In this document: one piece after another, positions 1 through 10,215 of the stretch
How the letters are laid out: the number at the start of each line of letters is the position of its first letter
How positions within the stretch are numbered: position 1 is the first letter of the stretch
Source: Methylorubrum zatmanii
Lineage (GTDB): Bacteria; Pseudomonadota; Alphaproteobacteria; Rhizobiales; Beijerinckiaceae
Assembly: GCF_014845115.1 (NCBI RefSeq)
Contig: NZ_NKUI01000048.1
Location: 1 to 50,788, forward strand
Direction: 5' to 3'
DNA: 50,788 nt
The notes under the pieces: generated by a model
Seen by the model: only the letters and a program-made list of their open reading frames with translations
What the model was told of the DNA's origin: nothing
The model's database searches: none
Position numbers and translations under genes: made by a program

Positions 1-681
1 CGCCGCCTGGGCCGCCGCCTCGCCGGACTCGGCGGCGGCGACGATCCGCTCGCCGGTCAGGGATTTGCCGGAAGCACGAGCATAATCGGCGGCGAGGCCG
101 GGGCCGGAGAGCCAGGTCTCGATGCAGCCGTGGCGCCCGCAATAGCAGGCCGGGCCGGGGCGCTCGTCGTCGCGCGGCCAGGGGAGGGGGTTGTGGCCCC
201 ATTCCCCGGCGATGGCGTTGCGCCCGGTCAGCGCCCGGCCGTTCAAGGCGATGCCGGAGCCGACCCCCGTGCCGAGGATCACCGCCCAGACGAGGCTCTG
301 GCCCGCGCCGGCCCCATCGACGGCCTCCGAGACCGCGAGGCAATTGGCGTCGTTCTCGACCCGCACCGGGCGGCCGAGGCGGGCCGCGAGATCCTGTGCG
401 AACGGCCGGCCGTTGAGCCAGGTGGAGTTGGCGTTCTTGATCAGGCCCGAGGCGCGGGAGATCGCGCCGGGCATGCCGACGCCGACGCTCGCACCGTCGG
501 TTCCGGCCTCCCGCTCAAGGGCCGCGACCAGATCGGCGATGGCCGCCAGCGTGCCGGAATAGTCGCCGCGCGGGGTCGGCACGCGGATCTGCGCCCGCGT
601 CGCGCCCTCGGGGTCGAGGACGATCCCGGCGATCTTGGTGCCGCCGAGATCGATGCCGATCCGCAACCGGGCGGAGGCCAA
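1..681 (-). CDS. ROK-family sugar kinase (fructokinase-like), C-terminus cut by window edge
   Basis: This is a cytoplasmic ATP-dependent hexose kinase of the ROK family, of which 227 residues are visible. The N-terminus carries the phosphate-binding DLGGTK motif (residues 11-16). The catalytic base is the Asp of VENDAN (about D111). A zinc site, H163 in GEWGHN plus C179, C181 and C186 in CYCGRHGC, is diagnostic of ROK kinases. Family members are about 300 residues, so roughly 70 are missing beyond the window. The start is a TTG 13 bases after the dctA stop; an internal TTG at 666 would give the tidier start MRIGIDLGG. It probably shares a transcript with dctA. Substrate (fructose, glucose, mannose or GlcNAc) cannot be decided from this sequence. 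Confidence 0.85.
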   Translation of the reverse strand, partial: MASARLRIGIDLGGTKIAGIVLDPEGATRAQIRVPTPRGDYSGTLAAIADLVAALEREAGTDGASVGVGMPGAISRASGLIKNANSTWLNGRPFAQDLAARLGRPVRVENDANCLAVSEAVDGAGAGQSLVWAVILGTGVGSGIALNGRALTGRNAIAGEWGHNPLPWPRDDERPGPACYCGRHGCIETWLSGPGLAADYARASGKSLTGERIVAAAESGEAAAQAA

Positions 682-694
682 GAGCGGTTCCGCG

Positions 695-2080
695 CTACTG
701 CGCCGCCACGGCCTTCGGCGCGGGATGGTCGTCCTCGCCGGGGCCCACCGGGGCCTCGTCGGAGATCTCGGTGCCGATGGCGACGGGATGCGACATCACC
801 TCGGCGAGCTTGGTCTTGTCGAGCTCGCCCTCCCAGCGGGAGACGACGATGGTGGCGACGCCGTTGCCGATCAGGTTGGTCAGCGCGCGGCATTCCGACA
901 TGAACTTGTCGACGCCGAGCACCAGCGTCATCGCCGCCACCGGCACCGGGGCGCCGGGGATGGCGGCGAGCGTCGCGGCGAGGGTGATGAAGCCCGCGCC
1001 GGTCACGCCCGAGGCGCCCTTCGAGGTCAGCATGGCGACGAGGAAGATCGTCGCGTACTGCCCGACCGAGAGATCGGCCCCCACCGCCTGTGCCAGGAAC
1101 AGGGTGGTGAGCGTCATGTAGATGTTGGTGCCGTCGAGGTTGAACGAGTAACCCGTGGGAATGACGAGGCCGACGACCGAATCCGAGGCGCCGAGGCGCT
1201 TCATCTTGGTCATCATGTGCGGCAGCACGGTCTCCGAGGAGGAGGTACCGAGCACGATCAGGAGCTCGTCCTTGATGTAGGCGAGGAACTTCAGGATCGA
1301 GAAGCCGGAGAAGGCGGCGATGCCGCCGAGCACGATGAAGATGAACAGCAGCGAGGTGGTGTAGAAGGTGCCGACCAGCCAAGCGAGATCCACGACCTTG
1401 CCGATGCCGTACTGCCCGACGGTGAAGGCCATGGCGCCGAAGGCGCCGACGGGGGCGAGCTTCACGATCAGGCCGATGATGCGGAAGAAGACCTGCCCCG
1501 CCGCGTCGATGGCGTGGGTGATGCCGGCGCCCTTCTCGCCCATGCCGGTGAGGACCACGCCGGTCAGCACCGCGATCAGCAGCACTTGGAGCAGGTCGCC
1601 GGTGGCGAAGGCGTCGAAGAAGCTTTTCGGGATGATGCCGAGGATGTGGGCGACGGTGGAATCCGCCGCCGCCTTGCTGGCATAGCCCTCCACAGCCTTG
1701 GCATCGAGCTTGGTCACGTCGGCGCCGAAGCCGGCGCCCGGCTGGATCACCTCGCCCACCAGGATGCCGATCAGCAGCGCGACAGAGGAGACCACCTCGA
1801 AATAGATCAGCGCCTTCAGGCCGACGCGACCGACCTTCTTCAAGTCGCCGATCGAGGCGATGCCGTGGACGATGGTGCAGAAGATGATCGGCGCGATCAT
1901 CATCTTGATCAGCGCGATGAAGCCGTCACCGAGCCACTTGAGGGACTTGCCCCATTCCGGGCTGTACCAGCCGAGCAGGACGCCGAGGACGATGGCGATC
2001 AGGACCTGGATGTAGAGCACCCGGTACCAGGGCACGTGCGCCGTGGGCATGCCCGCATCAGACGTCGCGGAATGGGCCAT
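695..2080 (-). CDS. dctA: C4-dicarboxylate:cation symporter DctA
   Basis: This inner-membrane secondary transporter of the SDF (DAACS) family takes up succinate, fumarate and malate with H+ or Na+. The 461-residue length is normal for DctA. Visible family signatures are the serine-rich re-entrant loop [10 protein letters not shown] (about residue 280), [13 protein letters not shown] (about 315), [12 protein letters not shown] (about 360), and the C-terminal [21 protein letters not shown] helix region. GAGGA lies just before the ATG. C4 acids are preferred growth substrates of methylotrophic and plant-associated Rhizobiales. No dctB/dctD pair is adjacent and I see no sigma-54 site upstream, so control is unclear. 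Confidence 0.95.
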   Translation of the reverse strand: MAHSATSDAGMPTAHVPWYRVLYIQVLIAIVLGVLLGWYSPEWGKSLKWLGDGFIALIKMMIAPIIFCTIVHGIASIGDLKKVGRVGLKALIYFEVVSSVALLIGILVGEVIQPGAGFGADVTKLDAKAVEGYASKAAADSTVAHILGIIPKSFFDAFATGDLLQVLLIAVLTGVVLTGMGEKGAGITHAIDAAGQVFFRIIGLIVKLAPVGAFGAMAFTVGQYGIGKVVDLAWLVGTFYTTSLLFIFIVLGGIAAFSGFSILKFLAYIKDELLIVLGTSSSETVLPHMMTKMKRLGASDSVVGLVIPTGYSFNLDGTNIYMTLTTLFLAQAVGADLSVGQYATIFLVAMLTSKGASGVTGAGFITLAATLAAIPGAPVPVAAMTLVLGVDKFMSECRALTNLIGNGVATIVVSRWEGELDKTKLAEVMSHPVAIGTEISDEAPVGPGEDDHPAPKAVAAQ

Positions 2081-2571
2081 GTTTCCTCACCGATACCATA
2101 TCGCGCGGCCTTCGCCCGGGCGGCGTTAACGCGGACGCTATTCCGTTTAATCCCAGTCCTCAATCACGCCCGACGCGCGCCCCGCGAGCCGGGGCGGCCT
2201 TTGTAACAAGGGAGTGATGGCGGCGGGGAGCAGCGGCATTGCCGGTCAAAGCAATGTCCGGGCCGGGCTGATGACAAGGTTGGGCCGCCCGTGCAAGTCT
2301 CCGGCGATCCGATGTCGCAGCTCCGCGCCGTTTATTCGCTGCAAACAGGCGATCCGGTTTGCCGCCCAGGCTCGCAACGAAGCGGCTTCCCCTTGGCCGG
2401 AGAGCGCTCTAGAAGCGCTCCATGTTCGGCCCGCTCTCTTCCCTGTCGCGAATTACGGGCCCGGCCTCCGTGTAGGCGCCGCGTCAGCGGCCGCGCCGGA
2501 GGCCGGGTGAAGCCCTTCCGCCCGTTCCCTATCGACCGTCCCCTCGCGACGAGAGCTTTGCCGACCCCGCC
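2081..2571. other. Divergent intergenic region dctA/ileS
   Basis: These 491 bases separate two divergent genes and must hold both promoters. I see no convincing small gene, riboswitch or tRNA-like element. There is no T-box motif, as expected for a Gram-negative ileS. A CTAGAA element at 2408-2413 resembles the one just upstream of argB (22895-22900) and could be part of a -10 region, but its -35 partner is poor. Open frames here are short and have no family resemblance. Confidence 0.4.
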
Positions 2572-5547
2572 ATGAGCGACCAGACCAACGCCGCCTCCGC
2601 GGCTGCCCGCGATTATTCGCGAACCCTCTTCCTGCCGAAGACGGAATTCCCCATGCGCGCGGGGCTCCCGACCCGCGAACCGCTCCTCTTGGAGCGCTGG
2701 GCGAAGATCGATCTCTACGAGAAGATCCGCGCCGCCGCGAAGGGGCGCCCGCGCTTCGTGCTGCACGATGGGCCGCCCTACGCCAACGGCAACATCCATA
2801 TCGGCCACGCCCTCAACAAGATCCTGAAGGACGTGGTCGTGCGCTCGCAGGGCGCCCTCGGCCGTGACGCGAACTACGTGCCGGGCTGGGACTGCCACGG
2901 CCTGCCGATCGAGTGGAAGATCGAGGAGCAGTACCGCGCCAAGGGCAAGAACAAGGACGAGGTGCCGGTGCTGGAATTCCGCCAGCAATGCCGGGCCTTC
3001 GCCGCCGATTGGCTGAACATTCAGCGCGACGAGTTCAAGCGCCTCGGCGTCACCGGCGATTGGGACCACCCCTACTCGACCATGGCCTATCCGGCGGAGG
3101 CGCGCATCGCCTCCGAGCTGATGAAGTTCGCGCTGAGCGGCCAGCTCTATCGCGGCTCGAAGCCGGTGATGTGGTCGGTGGTGGAGAAGACCGCGCTGGC
3201 CGAGGCCGAGGTCGAGTACGAGGAGCATGTCAGCGACACGGTGTTCGTCGCCTTCCCGATCCGGGACGGGGCGCCGGCCGAACTGAGCGGCGCCCGCGTC
3301 GTGATCTGGACGACGACCCCCTGGACGCTGCCGGCCAACCGCGCCGTCGCCTATTCGAAGCGGGTGGCCTACGGGCTCTACCGCGTCACCGGGGCGGCCG
3401 ACGACAATTGGGCCAAGGCGGGTGACACCTACCTGCTGGCCGATGCCCTCGCCGAGGGCGTGTTCAAGGCCGCCCGGGTCGAGACCTACGAGCGCGTGGC
3501 CGACGTGCCGGCGGCGAGTTTGGCCGGGCTGACCCTGTCGCATCCGCTGCACGGCTTCGATCCCGGCTACGGCTTTCCCGTGCCGATGCTCGACGGCGAG
3601 CACGTCACCGACGAGGCCGGCACCGGCTTCGTCCATACGGCGCCGAGCCATGGCCGCGAGGATTTCGAGGTCTGGATGGCCAATGGCCGCCGCCTGACCG
3701 AGGCCGGCATCGACACCCGCATCCCCTACACCGTCGATGCCGACGGCATGCTGACCAAGGAGGCGCCGGGCTTCACTGGCCGGTTCGTCTTCACCGCCAA
3801 GGGCGAGAAGGGCGATGCCAACAAGGCGCTGATCGCCGCGCTGACGGAGGCCGGGGCGCTGGTCGCCCGTGGCGTCCTGCGCCACCAGTATCCGCATTCC
3901 TGGCGCTCCAAGAAGCCGGTTCTGTTCCGCAACACGCCGCAATGGTTCATCGCCATGGACCGGCCGGTGCAGGGGCTCGGCAACCGGACCCTGCGCGAGA
4001 CCGCGCTCCATGCCATCGAGGCGACGCAGTGGGTTCCGCCGCAGGGCAAGAACCGGATCAACGGCATGGTGGCCGGGCGGCCCGATTGGGTGGTGTCGCG
4101 CCAGCGGGCCTGGGGCGTGCCGATCTCGGTGTTCGTGGAGAAGGAGACCGGGGCGGTCCTGCGCGACGAGAGGGTCAATGCCCGCATCGCCGAGGCCTTC
4201 GCGCAGGAGGGCGCGGATGCTTGGTTCGCCGACGGCGCGGCCGAGCGCTTCCTGGCGCCCGACTACGATCCGGCCAACTACGAGAAGGTGACCGACGTCC
4301 TCGACGTCTGGTTCGATTCCGGCTCGACCCACGCCTTCGTGCTCGATGACCCACAGGCCTTCCCCGGCCTCGCCGGGATCCGCCGCGCCGTCGATGGCGG
4401 GCCTGACAGGGTGATGTATCTGGAGGGCTCCGACCAGCATCGCGGCTGGTTCCAGTCCTCGCTGCTCGAATCCTGCGGCACGAAGGGCTACGCCCCCTAC
4501 GACGTGGTGCTCACCCACGGCTTCGTTCTCGATGCCAAGGGCGAGAAGATGTCGAAGTCGCGCGGCAACGTCGTCGCGCCGCAGAACGTCATCAAGGAAT
4601 CGGGCGCCGACATCCTCCGCCTCTGGGTCGCGGCGGCCGACTATTCCGACGATCTGCGGATCGGGCCCGAGATCGTCAAAACCTTCGCCGAGACCTATCG
4701 CAAGCTGCGGAATTCGTTGCGCTGGATGCTCGGCTCGCTCGCCCACCGGGTGCCGGGGGACGACGTGGCGCTGGCCGAGATGCCGGAGCTGGAGCGCTTC
4801 ATCCTGCATCGTCTGGCGCAGCTCGACGGCGAGATCCGCGAGGCCTACGCGGCCTTCGACACCAAGCGGATCGTGGCCTTGCTCAACGGCTTCATGACCG
4901 GCGACCTCTCGGCCTTCTATTTCGACGTGCGCAAGGACACGCTCTACTGCGATCCGATCTCGTCGGTCACGCGCCGGGCCGCGCTGCAGGTCATCGACGA
5001 AGCCTTCCGCCGGGTCACCATCTGGCTCGCGCCCGTCCTCGCCTTCACGGCCGAGGAGGCGTGGCTCGACCGCTACCCGTCCGAGGACGGCTCGGTGCAT
5101 CTCCAGACCCTGCCGGACACGCCTGCGGAATGGCGGGACGAGGCCCTGGCCGCGCGCTGGCACAAGGTGCGCCGGGTCCGCCGCGTCGTGACCGGCGCCC
5201 TGGAGATCGAGCGGGCGGCCAAGCGCATCGGTGCCAGCCTGGAGGCGGCGCCCGTCGTGTACGTGTCGGATCCCGACCTGCTCGGCGCTCTCGACGGCTT
5301 GGACTTCGCCGATCTCTGCATCACCTCCGCCATCACCGTCCGGTCCGGCGAGGGCCCGGCGGAGGCCTTCCGCCTCGACGAGGTGAAGGGCGTGGCCGTG
5401 GTGCCGGAGCGCGCGGCGGGGACCAAATGCGCCCGGTCCTGGCGGGTCTCGCCCGAGGTCGGCAGCGATCCCGACTATCCCGACGTGACCCCCCGCGACG
5501 CCCGCGCCCTGCGGGAATGGGATGCGGCGCATCCGGGGGCGGCGTGA
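2572..5547 (+). CDS. ileS: Isoleucyl-tRNA synthetase
   Basis: This class I aminoacyl-tRNA synthetase charges tRNA-Ile and edits mischarged valine. The 991 residues include the HIGH signature (76-79), the KMSKS loop (659-663) and a long CP1 editing insertion between them with the usual [19 protein letters not shown] region. The C-terminal tail is odd: where many bacterial enzymes have a four-cysteine zinc knuckle, this one keeps only one Cys (KCARSW) and has Ser, Thr and Asp at the other places. I believe this is shared with related alphaproteobacteria. The gene is followed by a repeat-rich spacer and then lspA, a common gene order. The ATG start puts MSDQTN before the conserved [11 protein letters not shown] block. 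Confidence 0.97.
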   Translation: MSDQTNAASAAARDYSRTLFLPKTEFPMRAGLPTREPLLLERWAKIDLYEKIRAAAKGRPRFVLHDGPPYANGNIHIGHALNKILKDVVVRSQGALGRDANYVPGWDCHGLPIEWKIEEQYRAKGKNKDEVPVLEFRQQCRAFAADWLNIQRDEFKRLGVTGDWDHPYSTMAYPAEARIASELMKFALSGQLYRGSKPVMWSVVEKTALAEAEVEYEEHVSDTVFVAFPIRDGAPAELSGARVVIWTTTPWTLPANRAVAYSKRVAYGLYRVTGAADDNWAKAGDTYLLADALAEGVFKAARVETYERVADVPAASLAGLTLSHPLHGFDPGYGFPVPMLDGEHVTDEAGTGFVHTAPSHGREDFEVWMANGRRLTEAGIDTRIPYTVDADGMLTKEAPGFTGRFVFTAKGEKGDANKALIAALTEAGALVARGVLRHQYPHSWRSKKPVLFRNTPQWFIAMDRPVQGLGNRTLRETALHAIEATQWVPPQGKNRINGMVAGRPDWVVSRQRAWGVPISVFVEKETGAVLRDERVNARIAEAFAQEGADAWFADGAAERFLAPDYDPANYEKVTDVLDVWFDSGSTHAFVLDDPQAFPGLAGIRRAVDGGPDRVMYLEGSDQHRGWFQSSLLESCGTKGYAPYDVVLTHGFVLDAKGEKMSKSRGNVVAPQNVIKESGADILRLWVAAADYSDDLRIGPEIVKTFAETYRKLRNSLRWMLGSLAHRVPGDDVALAEMPELERFILHRLAQLDGEIREAYAAFDTKRIVALLNGFMTGDLSAFYFDVRKDTLYCDPISSVTRRAALQVIDEAFRRVTIWLAPVLAFTAEEAWLDRYPSEDGSVHLQTLPDTPAEWRDEALAARWHKVRRVRRVVTGALEIERAAKRIGASLEAAPVVYVSDPDLLGALDGLDFADLCITSAITVRSGEGPAEAFRLDEVKGVAVVPERAAGTKCARSWRVSPEVGSDPDYPDVTPRDARALREWDAAHPGAA

Positions 5548-5568
5548 ACACGAACGGCCGATCCATGC

Positions 5569-5718
5569 GCGAAATCCTCCCCCCTCTGCGGGGGAGGGTG
5601 CCTCGCGGATACGAGGCGGGAGAGGGGAGCGACGGTGGCGAAGGTCGCGCCCGTCATCCGACGCTCCGCCTTTGCCTGAAGCCGGGCTTCCCTCTCCCGC
5701 GGAGCGGGAAGGGGATTC
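5569..5718. repeat. Short palindromic intergenic repeats (C-rich/G-rich REP-like)
   Basis: Between ileS and lspA lie two G/C-run hairpin elements: CCCCTCTGCGGGGGAGGG near 5581-5598 and CCTCTCCCGCGGAGCGGGAA near 5692-5711. A similar core, TTCCCCTGCGGGGGAGGG, recurs at about 45710-45727 before fba. Such short C-run/G-run dyads are widely scattered between genes in high-GC alphaproteobacteria. They may form mRNA hairpins that affect stability, but I infer that only from their symmetry. Confidence 0.55.
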
Positions 5719-5740
5719 GCATCGAAGGCCGCGCTTCGTC

Positions 5741-6256
5741 ATGACCCCCTTCCGCGCCGGCCTGATCGCCGCCCTCGCCACCCTGATCCTCGATCAGGCT
5801 TCCAAGCTCTGGCTCTATCTCGGCACCGACTTGGTGATGAGCCAGCCCTGGCGGCTGGCGCCCTTCGCCGACTTCGTCGTGGTCTGGAATCGCGGCGTGT
5901 CCTACGGCCTGTTCCAGCAGGAGGGGGGGCTCGGGCGCTGGCTGCTGGTCGGTCTCTCGCTCGCCGCCGCCCTCGGCCTGTCGGCCTGGATGCGCCGGGC
6001 CGGGTCGCGGCTGCTTGCGGTCTCGCTCGGCCTCATCGTCGGCGGGGCGCTCGGCAACGCCATCGACCGGGCCGCCTACGGCGCGGTGTTCGACTTCGTC
6101 CACCTGCATGCGGGGACGTGGTCCTGGTACGTGTTCAACGTGGCCGATGCGGCCATCGTCGCCGGCGTCGTCGGCCTCATCCTCGACAGCCTGCGTCCGG
6201 CCGGGCGCACACGGGCGGATGCGGCGTCGGCGGGTGAGGGGCGTCCCCAGGCTTGA
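5741..6256 (+). CDS. lspA: Lipoprotein signal peptidase (signal peptidase II)
   Basis: This inner-membrane aspartyl protease cleaves prolipoprotein signal peptides after diacylglyceryl modification by Lgt. The 171-residue length fits the family. It has four predicted membrane helices, the [11 protein letters not shown] motif (about 49-58), GNAIDR (105-110) with catalytic D109, and FNVADA (132-137) with catalytic D136. I chose the ATG at 5741 because [19 protein letters not shown] aligns with the family N-terminus; the frame is open further upstream but runs through the repeat spacer. It lies between ileS and a conserved small secreted protein. The C-terminal tail after about residue 150 is hydrophilic and variable. 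Confidence 0.95.
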   Translation: MTPFRAGLIAALATLILDQASKLWLYLGTDLVMSQPWRLAPFADFVVVWNRGVSYGLFQQEGGLGRWLLVGLSLAAALGLSAWMRRAGSRLLAVSLGLIVGGALGNAIDRAAYGAVFDFVHLHAGTWSWYVFNVADAAIVAGVVGLILDSLRPAGRTRADAASAGEGRPQA

Positions 6257-6433
6257 GGGCGAACCGGTCCGGCCTGCGTCAAGGCGCCATACCTTCGCCC
6301 GAAACCCGGCTCACCTCGGTTCCAAAGGGTCCGGAGTACGATTCAGAAGGGATCGTCATCCGGCCGCCTCCGATCCCTCGGAGGCGGAGCCAGCCCGAAG
6401 CCTGAAACAGGCATAAGCCCAGGGGATCACGGC

Positions 6434-7123
6434 ATGAGCGGGCGGCGCAGCTTCTTTCGGACGCTTGGATCGATCCACCGTCTGGCATTGGGCGCCGCGT
6501 TGCTGCCCTGCCTCGCCGGCGCGGCCCGCGCCGAGGGCGAATTCATGCGCGACACCCTGAGCAATCTCGGGCTGATCGAGCCCGAGCGTCCGAGCATCAC
6601 CTATCGCGAGCGCGCGCCCCTCGCCATGCCGCCCAAGCTCGGCGGCAAGGAGGATCTGACCGCCGGCCTGCCGGTTCCCCGCGCCCGTCAGGCCGATCCG
6701 GCTTGGCCGAAGGATCCGGAGGTGATCCAGCGCGAGCGGGCCGCCGTCGAGGCCAAGAAGCCGATCGTGCGCGGCGCTCAGGGCCGCATGAACGACAACA
6801 ACGAGACGCTGTCGGTCTACGAGATGGACGCCGGCCGCCGGGCCGGAGCCGGTGCCCTCAACGGCCCGGCGGGGCGCCCCGGCGACGGCGATACACGCGA
6901 CTCGACTTGGCTCAACCCGTTCGAGCTGCTGAAGGGCACCCCGGACAAGACCGAGCCGACCCTGGCCGAGCCCGACCGGGACACCCTGACCGATCCGCCC
7001 ACCGGTTACCGCAGGGCCCCGGTCAAGGTGGCCAAGCCGCAGGGCGGTCCGGTCGGCGGCCCGATCAGCGACAGGGAAGAAGCCGATCCGCGTGCCTATA
7101 TGAGGGCACAGTCCGCGCGTTGA
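6434..7123 (+). CDS. Conserved secreted protein of unknown function (lspA-M16 linker gene)
   Basis: I do not recognise a biochemical function. The 229-residue product starts with a basic N-terminus and a hydrophobic stretch ending in GAARA-EGE, a plausible signal peptidase I site. The only Cys in the signal region is preceded by Pro, so a lipobox is unlikely. The mature part is low in hydrophobic residues and rich in Pro, Asp and Arg, with a segment ITYRERAPLAMPPK and WPKDPEV. In alphaproteobacteria a gene in this place, between lspA and M16 peptidases, is often a DUF3035/BamF-type outer-membrane assembly accessory. The short RERAPL..PP motif would fit that, but the assignment rests on position and a weak motif. 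Confidence 0.75.
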   Translation: MSGRRSFFRTLGSIHRLALGAALLPCLAGAARAEGEFMRDTLSNLGLIEPERPSITYRERAPLAMPPKLGGKEDLTAGLPVPRARQADPAWPKDPEVIQRERAAVEAKKPIVRGAQGRMNDNNETLSVYEMDAGRRAGAGALNGPAGRPGDGDTRDSTWLNPFELLKGTPDKTEPTLAEPDRDTLTDPPTGYRRAPVKVAKPQGGPVGGPISDREEADPRAYMRAQSAR

Positions 7124-7241
7124 GTGCACATCTCCGGTGCGCCGGCCAGGTTGTTCCTGACATTGGTCTCGACAGGACCGGCGAAGTCGTGAAGCATTCG
7201 GACGGGCCGTGACCGTGCGGACACGTCGCGCGGTACGGGAT

Positions 7242-7270
7242 TTGCGCCCGGCGTGATTTCTCGGGACAAT
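7242..7270 (+). promoter_or_regulatory. Candidate sigma-70 promoter for the M16 peptidase pair
   Basis: TTGCGC (7242-7247) and GACAAT (7265-7270) are separated by 17 bases and lie about 60 bases before the first M16 gene. The -35 element is weak. No binding data can be inferred. Confidence 0.3.
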
Positions 7271-7332
7271 GCCGGGACTTTTGAGACGGAAAGCGCGGAC
7301 GGGCGGAAGGGCCACCGCATAAGGACAGCAGG

Positions 7333-8715
7333 ATGCACCTCTACCGGAAGGCCATCGCTCCCGTCGGACCGCAGCGAGGCCTCAATCACGCCGGCCGCGT
7401 GGACGCCGCCCCGTTCGGGCGCTCCGAGGCCGGCGGCCCGGAGGTCTCCGCCTTCGCGCTCGACAACGGGCTCGACGTGGTGGTGGTGCCCGATCACCGG
7501 GCCCCCGTCGCCACCCACATGATCTGGTACCGCAACGGCTCGGCCGACGATCCGATCGGCCAGTCGGGCATCGCCCACTTCCTCGAGCACCTGATGTTCA
7601 AGGGCACCGAGAAGCATCCGGCGGGAGCTTTCTCGAAGGCGGTCTCGTCCCTCGGCGGCCAGGAGAACGCTTTCACCAGCTACGATTACACCGCCTATTT
7701 CCAGCGCGTCGCCCGCGATCACCTCTCCACGATGATGGCCTTCGAGGCCGACCGTATGGGCGGTCTCGTCCTCGACGACGCCGTGGTGGCGCCCGAGCGC
7801 GACGTGGTGCTCGAAGAGCGCCGCATGCGGGTCGAGACCGACCCGTCCGCCCAGCTCTCCGAGGCGATGGCCGCCTCGCTGTTCGTGCACCATCCCTACG
7901 GCATCCCGATCATCGGCTGGATGCACGAGATCGAGGAGCTGAACCGCACCCACGCCATCGATTACTACAAGCGCTTCTACACCCCCGAGAACGCGATCCT
8001 CGTGGTGGCCGGCGACGTGACGCCCGACGAAGTGCGGCGTCTGGCCGAGGACACCTACGGCAAGGTGGCGCCGCAGGGCGCGCGGCCCCTGCGGGTACGC
8101 CCGCGCGAGCCGGAGCCGCGGGCGATGCGGCGCATCTCGGTGGCGGATCCCAAGGTCGAGCAGCCGACCTTCCAGCGCCTCTATCTCACCCCCTCCTGCA
8201 TGACCGCCCGCGACGGCGAGGGCCACGCCCTGGAGCTGCTCGCCGAGGTGATCGGTGGCGGCGCGACCTCGTTCCTCTACCGCAAGCTGGTTCTGGAGAT
8301 GGGCGTCGCGGTGAATGCCGGCGCTTGGTACATGGGCTCGGCCATCGACGACACCCGCTTCGCCGTCTACGCCGTGCCGGCCGAGGGCGTGACCCTGGAA
8401 GCGCTGGAGGAGCATGTCGACCGCGTCCTTCGCCGGGCCCCCGAGGCGCTCGACCCCCAGGCGATCGAGCGGGCCAAGATCCGGCTGGTGGCCGAGACGG
8501 TCTACTCCTCCGACTCCCAATCCTCCCTCGCCCGCATCTTCGGCTCGGCGCTCGCCATCGGCGAGAGCGTCGAGGAGGTGCGTCGCTGGCCGGAGGAGAT
8601 CGAGGCGGTCACCCGCGACCGGCTCGTGGCCGTTGCCGCCCGCTACCTCGTGCCCGCCCGCTCGGTGACCGGCTACCTCACCAAGGCCCGCGACACCGGG
8701 ATCTCCGAGGCCTGA
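7333..8715 (+). CDS. M16 family zinc metallopeptidase (catalytic subunit)
   Basis: This is an insulinase/pitrilysin-type protease subunit of 460 residues. The inverted zinc motif HFLEH (H82, E85, H86) is intact, and a third ligand Glu lies in the VLEERRMR segment (E161/E162), about 75 residues downstream as in the family. A second, non-catalytic-type M16 domain fills the C-terminal half. The ATG follows AGGACAGCAGG. The N-terminus lacks a clear signal peptide, although many homologues are periplasmic; an export signal could be missed if the start is wrong. The next gene encodes an M16 protein without HxxEH, so the two probably form a heterodimer like PqqF/G-type or mitochondrial processing peptidase-type pairs. 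Confidence 0.93.
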   Translation: MHLYRKAIAPVGPQRGLNHAGRVDAAPFGRSEAGGPEVSAFALDNGLDVVVVPDHRAPVATHMIWYRNGSADDPIGQSGIAHFLEHLMFKGTEKHPAGAFSKAVSSLGGQENAFTSYDYTAYFQRVARDHLSTMMAFEADRMGGLVLDDAVVAPERDVVLEERRMRVETDPSAQLSEAMAASLFVHHPYGIPIIGWMHEIEELNRTHAIDYYKRFYTPENAILVVAGDVTPDEVRRLAEDTYGKVAPQGARPLRVRPREPEPRAMRRISVADPKVEQPTFQRLYLTPSCMTARDGEGHALELLAEVIGGGATSFLYRKLVLEMGVAVNAGAWYMGSAIDDTRFAVYAVPAEGVTLEALEEHVDRVLRRAPEALDPQAIERAKIRLVAETVYSSDSQSSLARIFGSALAIGESVEEVRRWPEEIEAVTRDRLVAVAARYLVPARSVTGYLTKARDTGISEA

Positions 8716-8788
8716 GGCTCCGCTCATTCTTCGCGCCGCCGCAGGGTCGGCGGCGCCGTTTGCGACATGACGCTTTGAGGAACTTCCG

Positions 8789-10072
8789 ATGAATCTCGCC
8801 GAGACCGGCACCCGCACGGCGACCTCGCCGACCCAGGCGCTGCCGCTGGCGGCCGCCCCCGGCATCGAGGCTTGGTACGTTGCCTCGCCGGTGGTCCCGA
8901 TGATCGCGCTCTCCTTCACCTTCGAAGGCGGTGCGGCGCAGGACGCGGAGGGCAAGGCGGGCACGGTGCAGATGATGGCGCGCCTGCTCGACGAGGGCGC
9001 GGGCAATCTCGATTCCGATGGCTTCCAGGAGGCGCTCGCCGCCCGCGCCATCGAGCTGAGCTTCCACACCGGCCCCGATTCCATCGGCGGCTCCCTGAAG
9101 ACGCTGACGAAGCACGCGGACGAGGCGATCCGCCTGCTCGCCTTGGCCTTGGCCGAGCCGCGCTTCGATCAGGCCGCCATCGAGCGCGTGCGCGCACAGA
9201 TGATCGCGAGCCTGCGCTACCAGCAGAACGACCCCGGCGTTCTGGCCTCGCGCCGTTATTTCCGCGAGGCCTTCCCGGGCCATGCCTATGGCCGGCCCTC
9301 GGCGGGCACCATCGAGACGCTCTCGGCCATCACCCGCGACGACCTCGTGGCCATGCACCGCACCCTGATCGGGCGTGGCGGCCTGAAGGTCGCCGCCGTC
9401 GGCGCCTTCGAGGAGGAGGGGATCGCCGCGATGGTCGCCCGTGCCTTCGGCGGGTTGCCCGAGGCCGGCACCCTCAAGCCGGTGCCGCCGACCTCCATCA
9501 ACGAGCTCGGCCGGCGCATCGTCGTCGATCTCGACGTGCCGCAATCGGTGATTCGCTTCGGCCTGCCGGGCGTGGCCTGGCGCGACCCCGACTTCATCCC
9601 GGCCTATGTCCTCAACCACATCCTCGGGGGCGGCGCCTTCACCTCTCGCCTGTTCCAAGAGGTGCGCGAGAAGCGCGGGCTCGCCTATTCGGTCGGGACC
9701 TCGCTGACCTCGCATCGGGCGGTCGCCATGACCTGGGGCTACACCGCCACCAAGAACGAGCGGGTGGTCGAGGCCCTCGACGTCATCGGCGAGGAGATAC
9801 ACCGCCTGATCACCGATGGGCCCTCCGACGAGGAGCTGCAGAAGGCTAAGGACTACCTGACCGGCTCCTACGCCCTCGGCTTCGACACCTCGACCAAGAT
9901 CGCCGGCCAGCTCGTCCAGATCGCCTTCGAAGGCCTCGGCATGGATTACATCGCCCGCCGCAACGATCTCGTGGCGAGCGTGACGCAGGACGATATCCGC
10001 CGGGCCGGGGCGCGGACTCTCGGCGACGGCCGGATGCTGGTGGTCGCCGCCGGCCGGCCGACGGGGTTGTGA
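8789..10072 (+). CDS. M16 family peptidase-like protein lacking the zinc motif
   Basis: The 427-residue product has the M16 fold signatures: VPMIALSFTFEGGAAQD near the N-terminus and the C-terminal-domain motif LNHILGGGAFTSRLFQEVREKRGLAYS, which matches the substrate-binding R/Y region. At the place where active members have HxxEH it reads TVQMMARLLDEG, so it cannot bind catalytic zinc. It lies 73 bases after the active M16 gene, with GAGGAAC before the ATG. By family precedent the inactive subunit completes the protease chamber. It is followed by a good terminator at about 10104, marking the end of the transcript. Confidence 0.92.
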   Translation: MNLAETGTRTATSPTQALPLAAAPGIEAWYVASPVVPMIALSFTFEGGAAQDAEGKAGTVQMMARLLDEGAGNLDSDGFQEALAARAIELSFHTGPDSIGGSLKTLTKHADEAIRLLALALAEPRFDQAAIERVRAQMIASLRYQQNDPGVLASRRYFREAFPGHAYGRPSAGTIETLSAITRDDLVAMHRTLIGRGGLKVAAVGAFEEEGIAAMVARAFGGLPEAGTLKPVPPTSINELGRRIVVDLDVPQSVIRFGLPGVAWRDPDFIPAYVLNHILGGGAFTSRLFQEVREKRGLAYSVGTSLTSHRAVAMTWGYTATKNERVVEALDVIGEEIHRLITDGPSDEELQKAKDYLTGSYALGFDTSTKIAGQLVQIAFEGLGMDYIARRNDLVASVTQDDIRRAGARTLGDGRMLVVAAGRPTGL

Positions 10073-10103
10073 GCGGGGGCGCTGTGCCATTTTGAAACAA
10101 GAA

Positions 10104-10140
10104 GGCCGGCCCCTGGAGACGCGGCGCCGGCCTGTCTTTT
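10104..10140 (+). terminator. Rho-independent terminator after the M16 pair
   Basis: The stem GGCCGGC (10104-10110) pairs with GCCGGCC (10126-10132) and is followed by TGTCTTTT. It lies 31 bases after the M16-like stop codon. Confidence 0.7.
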
Positions 10141-10215
10141 CTGCCTCATACCCAATCCGGTCGATTCCTTTGGGAGGGCGGATTTGGGCTTCGCTCGGGC
10201 GCCGCGCGGGCTGAG

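Noticed and set aside
2081..2571. T-box riboswitch controlling ileS
   Set aside because: No T-box motif or specifier stem was visible, and T-boxes are essentially confined to Gram-positive bacteria.
2332..5781. Very long open frame antisense to ileS (over 1,100 codons)
   Set aside because: It is rich in His, Arg, Gly and Ala with no domain, and it lies opposite a certain gene. In 70% GC DNA such antisense frames arise from codon bias.
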